Of a stretch of 53,367 bases of DNA, positions 24,973-34,146 are shown one piece after another; within the stretch, counting starts at the first letter, position 1, and the number at the start of each line of letters is the position of its first letter. The stretch is from a bacterium CG_4_9_14_3_um_filter_65_15 (GTDB taxonomy: Bacteria > Krumholzibacteriota > Krumholzibacteriia > LZORAL124-64-63): assembly GCA_002790835.1 (NCBI GenBank), contig PFVX01000017.1, positions 1 to 53,367 of the forward strand, read 5' to 3'. The translations under genes were made by a program, and so were the position numbers. The notes under the pieces are model-generated. The model was not told the origin of the DNA. It did no database searches and saw only the letters and a program-made list of their open reading frames with translations.

Positions 24973-26727
24973 TTACTTGCCCGCCGGCCGGCCCCCCTTG
25001 CGGGGGTCGCTGGCGGCGGTGATGCGCCCGCCTTGGACCACGATGGCCTGAACCACCCCCACGGACTTGGGATAATCCACCACATGGTGGCCTCGCGCCT
25101 GCAAACCCTTCAGCGCTTGCAGGTCGGTCCACCCGCTTTCGACCCGCACCTCGTCCGGCAGCCATTGGTGATGCAGGCGCGGCCGGTCGACCGCCTGGCC
25201 GGCATCGTTCCCGAACACCAGCGCCGCCAGCAGGACCTGCAGGGTACCGCTGATGATGCGCGGTCCGCCCGAAGCCCCGGCCACGGCCGCCACCCGGCCG
25301 TTTTCCAGCACGATGGTGGGGCTCATGGACGACAAGGGGCGCTTGCCGGGTTCTGGTCGGTTGCGGTTCGACTGGACGAGCCCGTACGCGTTCGCACCCT
25401 CGCTGGTGGTAAAATCGTCCATCTCGTCATTGAGGAAGAAGCCCCAACCCGGCACATCCACCGCCGAACCCCATTCCAGGTTGATGGTCTCGGTGCAGCC
25501 GACAGCCATGCCGTCCTGGTCCAGAACCGAGATGTGGCTGGTGCCGGAATCGTCTGCCGGGGAAGAAGCCGTGCCGTAGGCCTCAGGGCCGAAGGTGTGC
25601 AGGGGATCGAAACGCGCAGCCAGGGAATCGAGATAGCCGGGCGCGGTCAAGGCCGCCACGGGCACCGGAACAAAGGCGTCGTCGGCCAGCCAGCGGGCCC
25701 GGTCGGCAAAGGCGTGCTTGAAGGCTTCGATCTGCATGTGGCGCCATGTGGGCGAATCCATGTCCAGGCCGGGCTTCAGTCCGCCCAGCCGTTCCAGGAT
25801 GCCGAAGACCTGCTGCGTCGCCACCCCGCCACTGGAGGGCGGCGGCATGGTGATGATGCGCCAAGGTCCGACATCGCCCGTCAGGGCGGGAGTTTCCCTC
25901 ACGGTAAAGGCCGCCAGATCCTCGGCGGTCAGGACGCCTCCGCCCGCGGTCACGGCCTGGACGATGGCCTCGGCGATGGGGCCGCGGTAGAAGGCGTCGG
26001 CCCCGTCGCGGGCGATGAGTTCCAGGGCTCGGGCGTGGGCTTCGTTGCGGACCTCGTCGAGGGGGCCGAGGGAACCTCCATGGAAAAGGGACCCGAAGAT
26101 CGCCCCGGAGGAGCGGAGCTCGGGATGCCGGAGCCAGACCTCGAGCATGGTGGCGTTGGCGGCCAGGTACGCCGCATCGACCGGGAAACCCTTGCGGGCG
26201 GCCTCGATGGCCGGTGCCAGGACCGTGGCCCGATCCAGCGTGCCGTATTTCTCCAGGGCGTAGAGCAGCCCGGCCACCGTGCCCGGCACGGCTACGGCAT
26301 GGGCGCCGCGCTCGCTGGCGTCCTCGGGAAGGCCGTCGTAATAGTCCGGGCCCACGGCCCCGGGGGAGGTTTCGCGATAGTCGAGGGCAACGGCGCATGG
26401 CTCGGGATGCCCGGGAGACGGCGGCAGGCTGATGACCATGAAACCGCCGCCACCGATCCCGCAGCTGAAGGGTCGGACCACAGAGAGACAGAACGATGCG
26501 GCCACGGCGGCGTCCACCGCGTTGCCGCCCATCGCCAGCATCCGGTCCCCGGCCTGGGAGGCGATCGCGTGGTCACAGGCCACGGCCCGCTGATGGTAGA
26601 CCGCTGTGTGATCGGAGGAGGAGATCCGCTGCCCGTGGTCGGCGCACCCGGCGAGGCAAAGCAGCATCAGGACCGCAGCGACGGCGCGCTTGGACCGGTA
26701 GGTGGATCGGTGCGGCAGCCCGTTCAT
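24973..26727 (-). CDS. ggt: Gamma-glutamyltransferase, predicted lipoprotein
   Basis: A 584-residue gamma-glutamyltranspeptidase that would cleave glutathione and other gamma-glutamyl peptides in the envelope. A lipobox (CLAGC, Cys 28) predicts lipid anchoring, unlike the soluble periplasmic E. coli enzyme. Family blocks include GGNAVDAAVAASFCLSV, GGGGFMVI, PGTVAGLLYALEKYG and LSSMSPTIV. The autoprocessing and catalytic Thr is T396 in GTSHISVLDQDG, giving large and small subunits after cleavage. Its ATG overlaps the stop of the EamA transporter gene in ATGA, so the two are coupled. Context (GntR, transporter, GGT) suggests use of the released amino acids or peptides. Confidence 0.94.
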   Translation of the reverse strand: MNGLPHRSTYRSKRAVAAVLMLLCLAGCADHGQRISSSDHTAVYHQRAVACDHAIASQAGDRMLAMGGNAVDAAVAASFCLSVVRPFSCGIGGGGFMVISLPPSPGHPEPCAVALDYRETSPGAVGPDYYDGLPEDASERGAHAVAVPGTVAGLLYALEKYGTLDRATVLAPAIEAARKGFPVDAAYLAANATMLEVWLRHPELRSSGAIFGSLFHGGSLGPLDEVRNEAHARALELIARDGADAFYRGPIAEAIVQAVTAGGGVLTAEDLAAFTVRETPALTGDVGPWRIITMPPPSSGGVATQQVFGILERLGGLKPGLDMDSPTWRHMQIEAFKHAFADRARWLADDAFVPVPVAALTAPGYLDSLAARFDPLHTFGPEAYGTASSPADDSGTSHISVLDQDGMAVGCTETINLEWGSAVDVPGWGFFLNDEMDDFTTSEGANAYGLVQSNRNRPEPGKRPLSSMSPTIVLENGRVAAVAGASGGPRIISGTLQVLLAALVFGNDAGQAVDRPRLHHQWLPDEVRVESGWTDLQALKGLQARGHHVVDYPKSVGVVQAIVVQGGRITAASDPRKGGRPAGK

Positions 26728-27611
26728 GTCTGTCTCCGTTCCCGGTTGATCCGTTGTGACCCCACCGCCGCGGCGATGATCAAGAGACCACCGAAGATGC
26801 TGGCGAGGTCGGGCCTTTCCCCGAACAGGGCAAATCCGCCGGCCACAGCAAACAGCACGTGCAGGTAGGTGTAGATGGAGATGCGGGAGGCCGGCGCGTG
26901 ATGGTAGGCGAAGGTCAGCCCGTACTGACCACCGGCCGCGAAGACCCCGGTGCCGATCAAGGCCAGCCATTGGCCGGCATCGACATGGAGCGGGTGCCAC
27001 AGGACGAAGGGCAGGGTCACCAGGGTGCTGACCAGGGAGAAATGGAAGATGATCTGGTTGGGGTCGGCCCTTCCCTTGAGCTTGCGCACCAGGGTGTAGG
27101 CCAAGCCCGCAAAGGCCCCCGAGCCCAGGCCGGCCAGAGCCGGTAACATCTGATAATTGAAACCCGGCTTGATGATCAGCAGGGCGCCCCCGAAGGCCAG
27201 CAGGAGAATAGGGGCCATGGTCCGATGCCAGGGCTCATGCAGGATCAACACGGCGAAGGCCACCACGAAGAAGGGCGAGGTCTTGTTCAGCAACGAGGCA
27301 TCGGCGAGGGTCAGGCGGCTGAGGGCCACGAAATAGAGGAAGACCCCCGCCAGTCCACAGAAGGCCCGCAGGAGCAAGAGCCCGCGGTGGGGCGTTCGGG
27401 CCAGGGGGTTGTGCCCGCTCCGCCAGGCCACTGCGGTGGTGATGACCAGGGTCACGAGGTTGCGAAAGAAGACCTTGGCCGGCACGGAAGCCTCGGTGGC
27501 AAGCTTCACCATGGCGCCCATGAGGGCGAAACTCGCCCCGGACAGGATCATCCAAGCCACGGCACGGCCCAGACTATCGGGTCGGGGAGCCCTATCGGCC
27601 AGGTGCGGCAT
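26724..27611 (-). CDS. EamA/DMT family transporter
   Basis: A 295-residue protein with ten predicted membrane helices in two EamA repeats, the usual DMT length. Typical features are the loop VFFRNLVTLVI, LLLLRAFCGLAGVFLYFVALSRLTLADA at the end of the first repeat, and SIYTYLHVLFAVAGGFALFGE in the second. The substrate is probably an amino acid or small metabolite moved outward or inward; this family cannot be read for substrate. The start overlaps the end of the GntR gene by 20 bases and the stop overlaps ggt by 4, so it is the middle of a tight operon. No clear Shine-Dalgarno is seen, in keeping with coupled translation. Confidence 0.92.
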   Translation of the reverse strand: MPHLADRAPRPDSLGRAVAWMILSGASFALMGAMVKLATEASVPAKVFFRNLVTLVITTAVAWRSGHNPLARTPHRGLLLLRAFCGLAGVFLYFVALSRLTLADASLLNKTSPFFVVAFAVLILHEPWHRTMAPILLLAFGGALLIIKPGFNYQMLPALAGLGSGAFAGLAYTLVRKLKGRADPNQIIFHFSLVSTLVTLPFVLWHPLHVDAGQWLALIGTGVFAAGGQYGLTFAYHHAPASRISIYTYLHVLFAVAGGFALFGERPDLASIFGGLLIIAAAVGSQRINRERRQT

Positions 27612-28269
27612 GGGGCAGGGGAGATGTCAGACAGGGGGCCGCTTCGGGGCTGAACCGCAGGGTGTGCTCGCTCCAATGGGATGCTGCGCGCGCGGATTGC
27701 CCGGTCCGCACCAGTTCGTACATTCCTTCCAGCGAGGTGACCAGGGCGCTGGGGTCAAAGCCGCCGATCGCCACCCGGAACCAGTACCGCCGGCTGAGGG
27801 CTTCCAATCGCAGGATGTCCTGGCGCACGAGGGTGTTGGGGCAGGATTCCAGCAGCAGCCCGGCCCAGCCGTCGATCAATTCGCAGAGGGTCGGAGCGGT
27901 TTGAGGGCCCGGGCCGCCAAGCCTCAATTTGCTGCGCACCAACAGATTGTTCAATTCCATCACCCGCTGACCGGGGTAGGGCATGGTCAGGCCCAGGGCG
28001 AAGGGCTCCAAGCGCGCCAGGACCGCCTGGATGTCCTGGAAGCGACCCGGCAGCAGGTCGGGTATCAGGAAACCCCGCCCCATGTCGCTGTCCAGGAATC
28101 CGGTTGCTTCGAGCTGAAGCAGGGCTTCCCGCAAAGGGGTGCGGCTGATGCCCAGGTCGGCCGACAGGTGGGTCTCGTTGACGCGGGTCCCGGCGGCCAG
28201 GCGGCCGTCGGACAGGCGGGCTCGGATTTCCTTGTCGACCTGGTCACGCAAAGGGTGGCGGTGCAGCAT
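27592..28269 (-). CDS. GntR family transcriptional regulator (FadR-like)
   Basis: A 225-residue regulator. The winged helix-turn-helix is at about 5-70, with the GntR signature RVNETHLSADLGISRTPLREAL and the wing residues in LEATGFLD..MGRGFLIPD. The rest is a helical ligand-binding domain of the FCD type (FQDIQAVLARLEPFALGL). ATG 28269 follows AGGGAA. It heads the GntR-EamA-ggt run, so it probably controls those genes and its own transcription in response to a small acid or amino acid. The CBM48 gene lies 17 bases upstream on the same strand and may share the transcript. Confidence 0.9.
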   Translation of the reverse strand: MLHRHPLRDQVDKEIRARLSDGRLAAGTRVNETHLSADLGISRTPLREALLQLEATGFLDSDMGRGFLIPDLLPGRFQDIQAVLARLEPFALGLTMPYPGQRVMELNNLLVRSKLRLGGPGPQTAPTLCELIDGWAGLLLESCPNTLVRQDILRLEALSRRYWFRVAIGGFDPSALVTSLEGMYELVRTGQSARAASHWSEHTLRFSPEAAPCLTSPLPHAAPGR

Positions 28270-28286
28270 GGTATTCCCTGTTTGGC

Positions 28287-28595
28287 TCAAACCATAACGA
28301 CGCAATTTTCGCAATTTCCGACATCGCTGGCCACGTAATCGTCGGCTTCCCAATCGTTTTCCCAGACCATGTCCTCGATGAGGTAGCGAAACTGGTACTT
28401 CCGGCCGCGCTCGAGATCCAGGGTGGCCTTGAATTCACCGCTGGAGAGACGCTGCATGGGAGTGGCCTGGGGGTCCCAGTTGTTGAAATCACCCACCAGG
28501 GTGACCTTGTCGGCCTCGCCGGCGGCTTCCGGAGGTAGGCGGAAGGTGACCTTGCTGACAGGACGGGTTTTCAAAGGTTTCTTCTGCAGACTCAT
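28287..28595 (-). CDS. Stand-alone CBM48 / AMPK-type glycogen-binding domain protein
   Basis: A 102-residue protein with a strong AGGAGG site. After a basic N-terminus, residues about 15-95 form one early-set/CBM48 beta-sandwich: VTFRLPPEA, VTLVGDFNNWDPQATPM, FKATLDLERGRKYQFRYLI and a final WENDWEADDYV segment. The W in FNNWDP and the KYQFRYLI strand are the usual carbohydrate-contact region. No catalytic domain is attached. Such single-domain proteins are common in FCB-type bacteria. A role in glycogen binding or as an adaptor is inferred. It is divergent from the S9 peptidase with a 192-base gap. Confidence 0.9.
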   Translation of the reverse strand: MSLQKKPLKTRPVSKVTFRLPPEAAGEADKVTLVGDFNNWDPQATPMQRLSSGEFKATLDLERGRKYQFRYLIEDMVWENDWEADDYVASDVGNCENCVVMV

Positions 28596-28787
28596 GATTT
28601 TTCCTCCTTGGCTGGCCGCGGAGAAGCGGCCGCATCCTCGATCTTGTTCGCCGCTGGGAATATCATCATACCGCTCGGAAGCGCAACCGGAACCCCAAAG
28701 TTTTGTCCGCCGGGGGTTCCCGCCCCGCCGGATGTGGGGCATAATGGGCCAACCCCCGCCTCCGTCCCGAACCTGGAGATCGCGATC

Positions 28788-31331
28788 ATGTTCAAGCGCA
28801 TCCTTCCGTTCGTCTTGCTGCCCATCCTGATTTCGTTGTCCGGCGTCGCCATGGCGGCCGACGCGGCCCGGGATACCGTTTCTTGCCGGCAGGCGTTCCT
28901 GCTGGGCCCTTTGCCCTCCGGGCCGGAGGTTCCCTCCGACCAGGGTGTCCTGCGCGGATCCCAACAAATGGTCCCGGAAATCGCGCCGGACGGGAACCTG
29001 CCCTCCGCCGACCGGGGCGGGTGGAGAAAGAGCAAGGCCAATGGGCAAGGGCGATTCACGGTAGCGGAGCCGGGGATCTACTGGGTCGCCGCGCGACTGC
29101 GCACCGCGGAGGGCTCCGCTGTGGGTTTGAGCCTGGATCACGGCACGGCTCTTTTTCGCGCTGGGGATGAACTGGCCGCGCAGAAACCGGGGGAGGTCGC
29201 CGACCCCCTGACGGCTTCGACGACCGTGACCCGCGGCTGGGTGTTGTTCTGGGGACGGGTCGAGGTGTCGGATGATGACCTGGCGTTCGGGTTGAGCGCC
29301 GCCGCCGATTCGGTGGCCGCGGCGGTTTGGACCCTGACGCCCCGCGTGGCGGTGACCCGGTTTGCCGACACGGACCAGGTGGCTTCCATCAGTTCCCTGG
29401 CCGTGGCGGACGATGGCCGCCTGGTGGCCCGCTACCTTTCCCGCCGCAGCGATGGCACCGGACGCCTGGACCTCCTGGACGATCAGGGCAACATCGTGGC
29501 CGCCGACCTCGCCGGAGGCAAGGCCCGGCCGGTGGGCTTTTTGCCGGACAGCCACCGGCTGCTGCTGCGGCTCGGCAAGGACCTGGTGCTGTATGATGTT
29601 GATGACGGCACCCAGCGGAAGATCCTGGACGATGAACCCGGCCTGGGCTTTATCCGCATCGGTCGCCGGGGCCGGACCCTCCTGTTCGCTTCCGATCGCG
29701 GTTTCGAGGACAAGGATCCCGCCGACGGCCCGGGTCGCCGCTACACCCGCTTCCGGGAGCGTATCAGCGACTATGCTCCCTCCGCCCACCTGCACTTTCT
29801 GGACCTCGAATCGGGTGTGCGCCGGCTGCTCACCCGTCCTGGCGATTTCGTGCTGGACGACGCGGTCTTCGGCGCCAAGGGCAAGACGGTCGTCTACGGG
29901 CGCACCCTGCCCACTGCGGACCGACCCTGGTTCAGCAGTGAGATCCGGCGCATCGACCTGACCACCGGCGCCGACGAGTTTCTCGCTTCCTTCACCTCCG
30001 GCTGGGAGGTTCGTCCCCAGGCTTTCGCCGCCGGCGCCAACGGCCGCATACTGGCTTTCATCGGCCCGCCCGACGAGATCGGTCCCGACCGCCGGGCAGC
30101 CCCCCAGCACAACGTCTACCACAAGCAGGTCTGGATGCTGGATCTGCAGAGCGGAAAATACGAGCGCGCCTCCCAGGGAGGAAGCTTCGCCTTCGAGGGT
30201 GGCGGCGGTTTTCCGGCTTTCTCGAGCGATGGAAATCTGTTGATCCGGATCACCGACGGTTCCTCCGACCGGTTGGCCAGTCTGGTCCATTACCGCTCGA
30301 ACTGGAGGCCCCAGGCCCTGCCGCAGACCGGCACCACCCTGGGCTCGGTCGCTCTCAGCACCAACGGCGAGTATGTGGTCTGCACCGCTTCGGATCCCGC
30401 GCTGCCGGCCCGCCTCTATCTGGCCGAAACCGGCCAGGCCGGCCATCTGCTGGAGGATCCCAACGCGGATCTCATGTCCCGCACCATCTGGGCCGAGGCC
30501 CGGGACATGAGTTTTTCCGGGCCGGGGGGCGAGACCATCGACGCCTGGTATTATCCGCCCTTGCAGATGGCTGCCGACGGCAGCGGGACTTTCGCCGCAC
30601 CGGCCGCCGGCCGGGCGCCGCTGATCGCCTACTACTACGGGGGCTCCAGTCCCACCATGAGATCCTTCAATACCACCTTCCAGTTCTTCGCCGCCGCCGG
30701 CTACGGATTGCTGGTGGTCAATTCGCGGGGTGCGGTGGGCTATGGCGAGGCGTTTGCCGATCATCACGCCGGCGACTGGGGCCCTGCGGCTGCGGGCGAC
30801 ATCATGGCGGCGACCGAACACGCCCTATCGGTGGTGCCTTACCTGGACCGGGAGGCCATGGGCATATACGGGGGTTCCTACGGCGGTTTCATGACCGACT
30901 ACCTCGTTACCCACACCGACATGTACGCCGCCGCCGTTTCCATGTACGGCATCAGCGATCTGGTGACCTACTTCGGGCAGGGCGCCTGGGGTGTGACCTA
31001 CGGCGACATGGCCCTGGGCGGTCGCAACCCCTGGTCCGATGCGGATTATTTCATCCAGCATTCCCCGGTTTTCCAGGCCGACAAGGTCACCACCCCGCTT
31101 TTGCTGCTGCACGGCCTGGCCGACGGCAATGTGACCACCGGCGAATCTATCCAGCTGTTCACCGAACTTTCGACGCTGGACAAGCCCGTGGAGATGGTCC
31201 TGTTCCCCGGCGAGGACCACGGCATCAGCGGGTCCTGGGACAACCGCGTCGCGCATCGCACCATGATGTTGGAGTGGTTCGACCGGTGGCTGCGACAACG
31301 TCCGCAGGCCTGGGAGGATCGTTGGCGCTGA
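28788..31331 (+). CDS. Exported S9 prolyl-oligopeptidase-like (DPP-IV / acylaminoacyl-type) peptidase
   Basis: An 847-residue protein with a signal peptide (residues 1-23, ending in VAMA). Residues about 60-180 form an extra N-terminal beta-rich region. A propeller with PD40-like blades follows (about 200-575), then an alpha/beta-hydrolase domain from about 585. The triad is S697 (YGGSYGGFMTD), D779 (LHGLADGNV) and H811 (GEDHGI), in the order of family S9. AYYYGGSSPT supplies the oxyanion region and VNSRGAVGYGEAF the family block. No double-Glu DPP-IV motif is clearly seen, so it may be an acylaminoacyl or oligopeptidase. A hairpin lies just after the stop. Confidence 0.93.
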   Translation: MFKRILPFVLLPILISLSGVAMAADAARDTVSCRQAFLLGPLPSGPEVPSDQGVLRGSQQMVPEIAPDGNLPSADRGGWRKSKANGQGRFTVAEPGIYWVAARLRTAEGSAVGLSLDHGTALFRAGDELAAQKPGEVADPLTASTTVTRGWVLFWGRVEVSDDDLAFGLSAAADSVAAAVWTLTPRVAVTRFADTDQVASISSLAVADDGRLVARYLSRRSDGTGRLDLLDDQGNIVAADLAGGKARPVGFLPDSHRLLLRLGKDLVLYDVDDGTQRKILDDEPGLGFIRIGRRGRTLLFASDRGFEDKDPADGPGRRYTRFRERISDYAPSAHLHFLDLESGVRRLLTRPGDFVLDDAVFGAKGKTVVYGRTLPTADRPWFSSEIRRIDLTTGADEFLASFTSGWEVRPQAFAAGANGRILAFIGPPDEIGPDRRAAPQHNVYHKQVWMLDLQSGKYERASQGGSFAFEGGGGFPAFSSDGNLLIRITDGSSDRLASLVHYRSNWRPQALPQTGTTLGSVALSTNGEYVVCTASDPALPARLYLAETGQAGHLLEDPNADLMSRTIWAEARDMSFSGPGGETIDAWYYPPLQMAADGSGTFAAPAAGRAPLIAYYYGGSSPTMRSFNTTFQFFAAAGYGLLVVNSRGAVGYGEAFADHHAGDWGPAAAGDIMAATEHALSVVPYLDREAMGIYGGSYGGFMTDYLVTHTDMYAAAVSMYGISDLVTYFGQGAWGVTYGDMALGGRNPWSDADYFIQHSPVFQADKVTTPLLLLHGLADGNVTTGESIQLFTELSTLDKPVEMVLFPGEDHGISGSWDNRVAHRTMMLEWFDRWLRQRPQAWEDRWR

Positions 31332-31357
31332 TTCCCTGGCGAAAATCCTGCGTTTTG

Positions 31358-31390
31358 GTGCCGGAGGGATCGTGCAGGTCCCTCCGGCAC
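31358..31390 (+). terminator. Hairpin after the S9 peptidase
   Basis: A perfect 12-bp stem (31358-31369 with 31379-31390) with a 9-base loop, 26 bases after the stop. There is no following T-run, so it may be a transcript-end stabiliser rather than a full terminator. Confidence 0.5.
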
Positions 31391-31515
31391 TGTCCCTGCA
31401 GGATATTTCCGTAGAGGTCACGGGGGAAAGCACAAGGAACGATAGGACACAGGGGGCCGGGCAAAATGAAATCAGCGTCGACTGCACAAGGATTTTTGCC
31501 CACCGAGGAAACGCC

Positions 31516-32076
31516 ATGAGTGAACTTCGCCATCTTTTGGAGTACCGGGGAGAGCACATTTTCACCACCCTGGGGGCTTGCCCTTCGGTTTGCGCGGCCT
31601 ACAAGCTGTTGCTCGATGGGGACCACGAAGGCGCCGAGAATCGGTTCCGTCGGATTCTCAAGGACGATCCCAAGGACAACGAGTCCCTGGCGGGGTTGGC
31701 AATCTGTCTGGCCGAAGAAGGAGGCCGGTTCCTGACCGCAGAGAAGTTGGCCAAACAGGCGGTCCGGCTGGACAAGACTTCGGCGGCGGGCTACATCGGA
31801 CTGGGCTACATCTACCTGCTGGGTGGTCGCATCGATGAGGGGTTCAAGCATCTGATGAAGGCCAAGCATCTGGCCCCTCGGGACCCCCGCCTACACCGGG
31901 GCTTTGCCCTGTATGACCGCGAGAGGCCTCCGGTCCTTTCCGGGATGTCGCGCAAGCACCCGGTCAACCAGGTGCTGAACGAGGTGCGCAACATCAAGCG
32001 CAACCCGCGAGCCCTTGCGCTGTTGTTTGTCGGGGTCGTCGGCGGGCTCTACCTCGCGGGAAATCTGGTCATCTGA
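31516..32076 (+). CDS. TPR protein with C-terminal membrane anchor
   Basis: A 186-residue protein. Residues about 25-140 hold three tetratricopeptide repeats (YKLLLDGDHEGAENRFRRIL, LAICLAEEGGRFLTAEKLAK, YIGLGYIYLLGGRIDEGFKH). The last 20 residues (ALALLFVGVVGGLYLAGNLVI) form a membrane anchor, so the TPRs face the cytoplasm. There is no signal peptide. ATG 31516 has GAGGAA nearby. It stands between the S9 gene hairpin and the shared terminator with the deacetylase gene. Likely a scaffold for a membrane complex; the partner is unknown. Confidence 0.8.
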   Translation: MSELRHLLEYRGEHIFTTLGACPSVCAAYKLLLDGDHEGAENRFRRILKDDPKDNESLAGLAICLAEEGGRFLTAEKLAKQAVRLDKTSAAGYIGLGYIYLLGGRIDEGFKHLMKAKHLAPRDPRLHRGFALYDRERPPVLSGMSRKHPVNQVLNEVRNIKRNPRALALLFVGVVGGLYLAGNLVI

Positions 32077-32107
32077 ACCATTCGGGAAGCGGCCATGCCT
32101 GTGGTCG

Positions 32108-32135
32108 AGGGGCGGAGCCGAAGGGCTCCGCCCCT
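32108..32135. terminator. Shared terminator of convergent TPR and deacetylase genes
   Basis: A perfect 12-bp GC-rich stem (32108-32119 with 32124-32135) with a GAAG tetraloop. Its right end touches the TAA of the minus-strand deacetylase gene. It is bidirectional with a weak T-content. Confidence 0.65.
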
Positions 32136-33997
32136 TACTGTTCCAGGCTGAAGGTCGGGACGCCCGCTGCGGAGACGCGGCTCAGGTATTCATCACCAAC
32201 GAAGTATTCCTTCAGGTCCTGGCTGACGGGCAGAACCATGACGCCCGGGACCCAGGGTACGGCCTCGCCGCCCGGGTGCTCGCGGATCAGGCCTGCGGCC
32301 AGGGCTGCAGCGGCTTCGGCCGGGCGCAGGTTTGTAGTGGCCAGCAAGAGGGATTTGAAACGGGCCTGCAGCGCCGGGTCCAAAAATGAGGATTGGGGAT
32401 CGGACAGACAAGCCAGGTGGAAGTGGCTGGGGGTGAAGGCCAGACCGTCCAGTTCCAGATGCTCGCAGAGCACGATCAACACCGCGGCGGTATCCCGCAG
32501 CAAACCCAATCCGGGATATTCCTGGCCGGGCAGGAGCGGGTGCGAGATTTCGAAACTGGCCCGGGCGTCCTGGATCAGCAGCCATTCGACCATCAGCAGG
32601 CTGCGACCCGGCAGGGCGCTGCGGTCGATGCGCAGGCGGATTTCCATGACCGTCAGGGGCGGCTCATCGCGGGTGGTGATGCGCAGGGTGTGCCCCAGGG
32701 GATCGTCCAGGTCCGTATCGACAGCCAGCCTTGCGAATCCCATTCCCCGCAAGCGGTCCAGGAGCCCGATCTCTTCCAGGGACATTTCGAGGCCGTGCCG
32801 GCTGAACAACCCCAGGAACCGCTCATTCCCAATGGGCAGGGTGCCGCTGAATTCTTCTTCCTGCAGGCCCCAGTCCTGGTCGGCGGAATCGGAACCGGTC
32901 TCGCCGATCAGGCGGGGGTTCTGCATGAAGCGCCCCAGGCGACGATAGTGGTCCACCGGCAACTCCATTTCGGGGGGAATCTCCAGACCGGAAGACTTTC
33001 CGGTCAGCCAGGACATGAACGCGGCCCCGTGGCGCCAGGCGTTGGGTCCGTAGCCACCCGCCAGCAGGATGACGACGGGCAGTGCGTCGGCGCTATGGTG
33101 CGGTCGCGCCAGATTCATGACGAACTGGTCCCGCTCGAGGAGGCCCTCCAGGGACACCCGCCAATCGCCCAGCCGGTCATCCACGCAGGGGTCGCTGCCG
33201 GCCAGGTAGAACACCAATCCGGGCTTGGTCTGCGCGAATGCGTCAGGCAGGTGTTGGCGGATGGCGGCGAGGTAGGCTGCATCGTCCACATCCGTGCCCA
33301 TGGCGATGGCCGTCGAGGCGACCGCTTCGGTGGAACCCAGATCCCGGTTGTGAATGGAGAAGGTATGGACCGAAGGGTCGTCGGCGAAAATTGCGCGGGT
33401 GCCGTCACCGTCGTGCAGATCCAGGTCGACCACCAGGATGGGCTGGTCGAAGTCCCGCTTCCGCAAGGATGCGATCGCCACCGCAACGTCGTTGAAGGCA
33501 CAGAACCCTGATCCGTGGTTGCGGTTCGCGTGATGCAATCCGCCGCCCAGATTCACCATCACCGAGCCGCGCCGAACGGCCCCGCGGGCGGCCCGCAGGG
33601 TGCCGCCGCACATCAGGCGCTGGAAGCACAGGAAACGATCCTGGGCGGAAGCGTCCAACCTGATTCCCAGGACCTCTTCCATCGCCCCGGGCTCATCGAG
33701 CGATTTCAGGTACTGGCGATCGTGGACCAGTTCCATGCGCCGCAGGGAGATCGGTCGTGGCCGAACCAGCATGCCCCGGTGCAACAGCTTTTGTCCGCGG
33801 AGGTACTGGAGGATTCGAAACGGCCGACGGGCGTCGTATTGGGGGAAGGGAATGTCCACCTGATAACCGCGGTGGATGACCAGCCGCAGGCCGCTGCGGG
33901 GGTCCCGCCGTTTCAGGAACTCCTTGATCCAGCGCCACATCCGCACATACCGTCCCTTGCAGAAAATTCGCACCGATCGGTTCACGATTCCCATCAT
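32135..33997 (-). CDS. Histone-deacetylase-like amidohydrolase with extra C-terminal domain
   Basis: A 620-residue protein. The arginase-fold deacetylase core spans about 40-345. Zinc ligands by analogy to HDAC8 are D193 and H195 (VDLDLHDGDGT) and D269 (AGSDPCVDDRLG). The charge-relay pair is H155-H156 in GGGLHHA, and the catalytic Tyr is in LLAGGYGPNA. FCAFNDVAVAI is also conserved. The core should be active on acetylated polyamines, small amides or protein lysines. Residues about 350-620 form an additional domain, with the pattern LPGQEYPGLGLLRDTAAV, that I cannot place. ATG at 33997 or 33994 is used, with a weak ribosome site. It is divergent from the ECF sigma gene. Confidence 0.9.
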   Translation of the reverse strand: MMGIVNRSVRIFCKGRYVRMWRWIKEFLKRRDPRSGLRLVIHRGYQVDIPFPQYDARRPFRILQYLRGQKLLHRGMLVRPRPISLRRMELVHDRQYLKSLDEPGAMEEVLGIRLDASAQDRFLCFQRLMCGGTLRAARGAVRRGSVMVNLGGGLHHANRNHGSGFCAFNDVAVAIASLRKRDFDQPILVVDLDLHDGDGTRAIFADDPSVHTFSIHNRDLGSTEAVASTAIAMGTDVDDAAYLAAIRQHLPDAFAQTKPGLVFYLAGSDPCVDDRLGDWRVSLEGLLERDQFVMNLARPHHSADALPVVILLAGGYGPNAWRHGAAFMSWLTGKSSGLEIPPEMELPVDHYRRLGRFMQNPRLIGETGSDSADQDWGLQEEEFSGTLPIGNERFLGLFSRHGLEMSLEEIGLLDRLRGMGFARLAVDTDLDDPLGHTLRITTRDEPPLTVMEIRLRIDRSALPGRSLLMVEWLLIQDARASFEISHPLLPGQEYPGLGLLRDTAAVLIVLCEHLELDGLAFTPSHFHLACLSDPQSSFLDPALQARFKSLLLATTNLRPAEAAAALAAGLIREHPGGEAVPWVPGVMVLPVSQDLKEYFVGDEYLSRVSAAGVPTFSLEQ

Positions 33998-34083
33998 AGC
34001 GGTCCCGGACGAGACTCCCCAGCAGGAAATCGGTCAGGGAAAGGGGACAACGCCGGTATCCGGATATTTTTTTCAACTCCACC

Positions 34084-34107
34084 GAACCCAATCCGGCCGG
34101 GTGCGTC
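34084..34107 (+). promoter_or_regulatory. Candidate ECF-type promoter (GAAC-N16-CGTC)
   Basis: GAAC at 34084-34087 and CGTC at 34104-34107 are 16 bases apart, the arrangement recognised by many ECF sigma factors. A start about 7 bases further on would give a leader of roughly 30 bases before the sigma gene ATG. This fits self-activation. Confidence 0.5.
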
Positions 34108-34146
34108 TATGATGCGACAGGAAGAAAGAACCTTGAAGCGAACGGG

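Noticed and set aside
25033-26868. 611-codon plus-strand open frame
   Set aside because: Antisense to ggt, which has its catalytic Thr and all family blocks.
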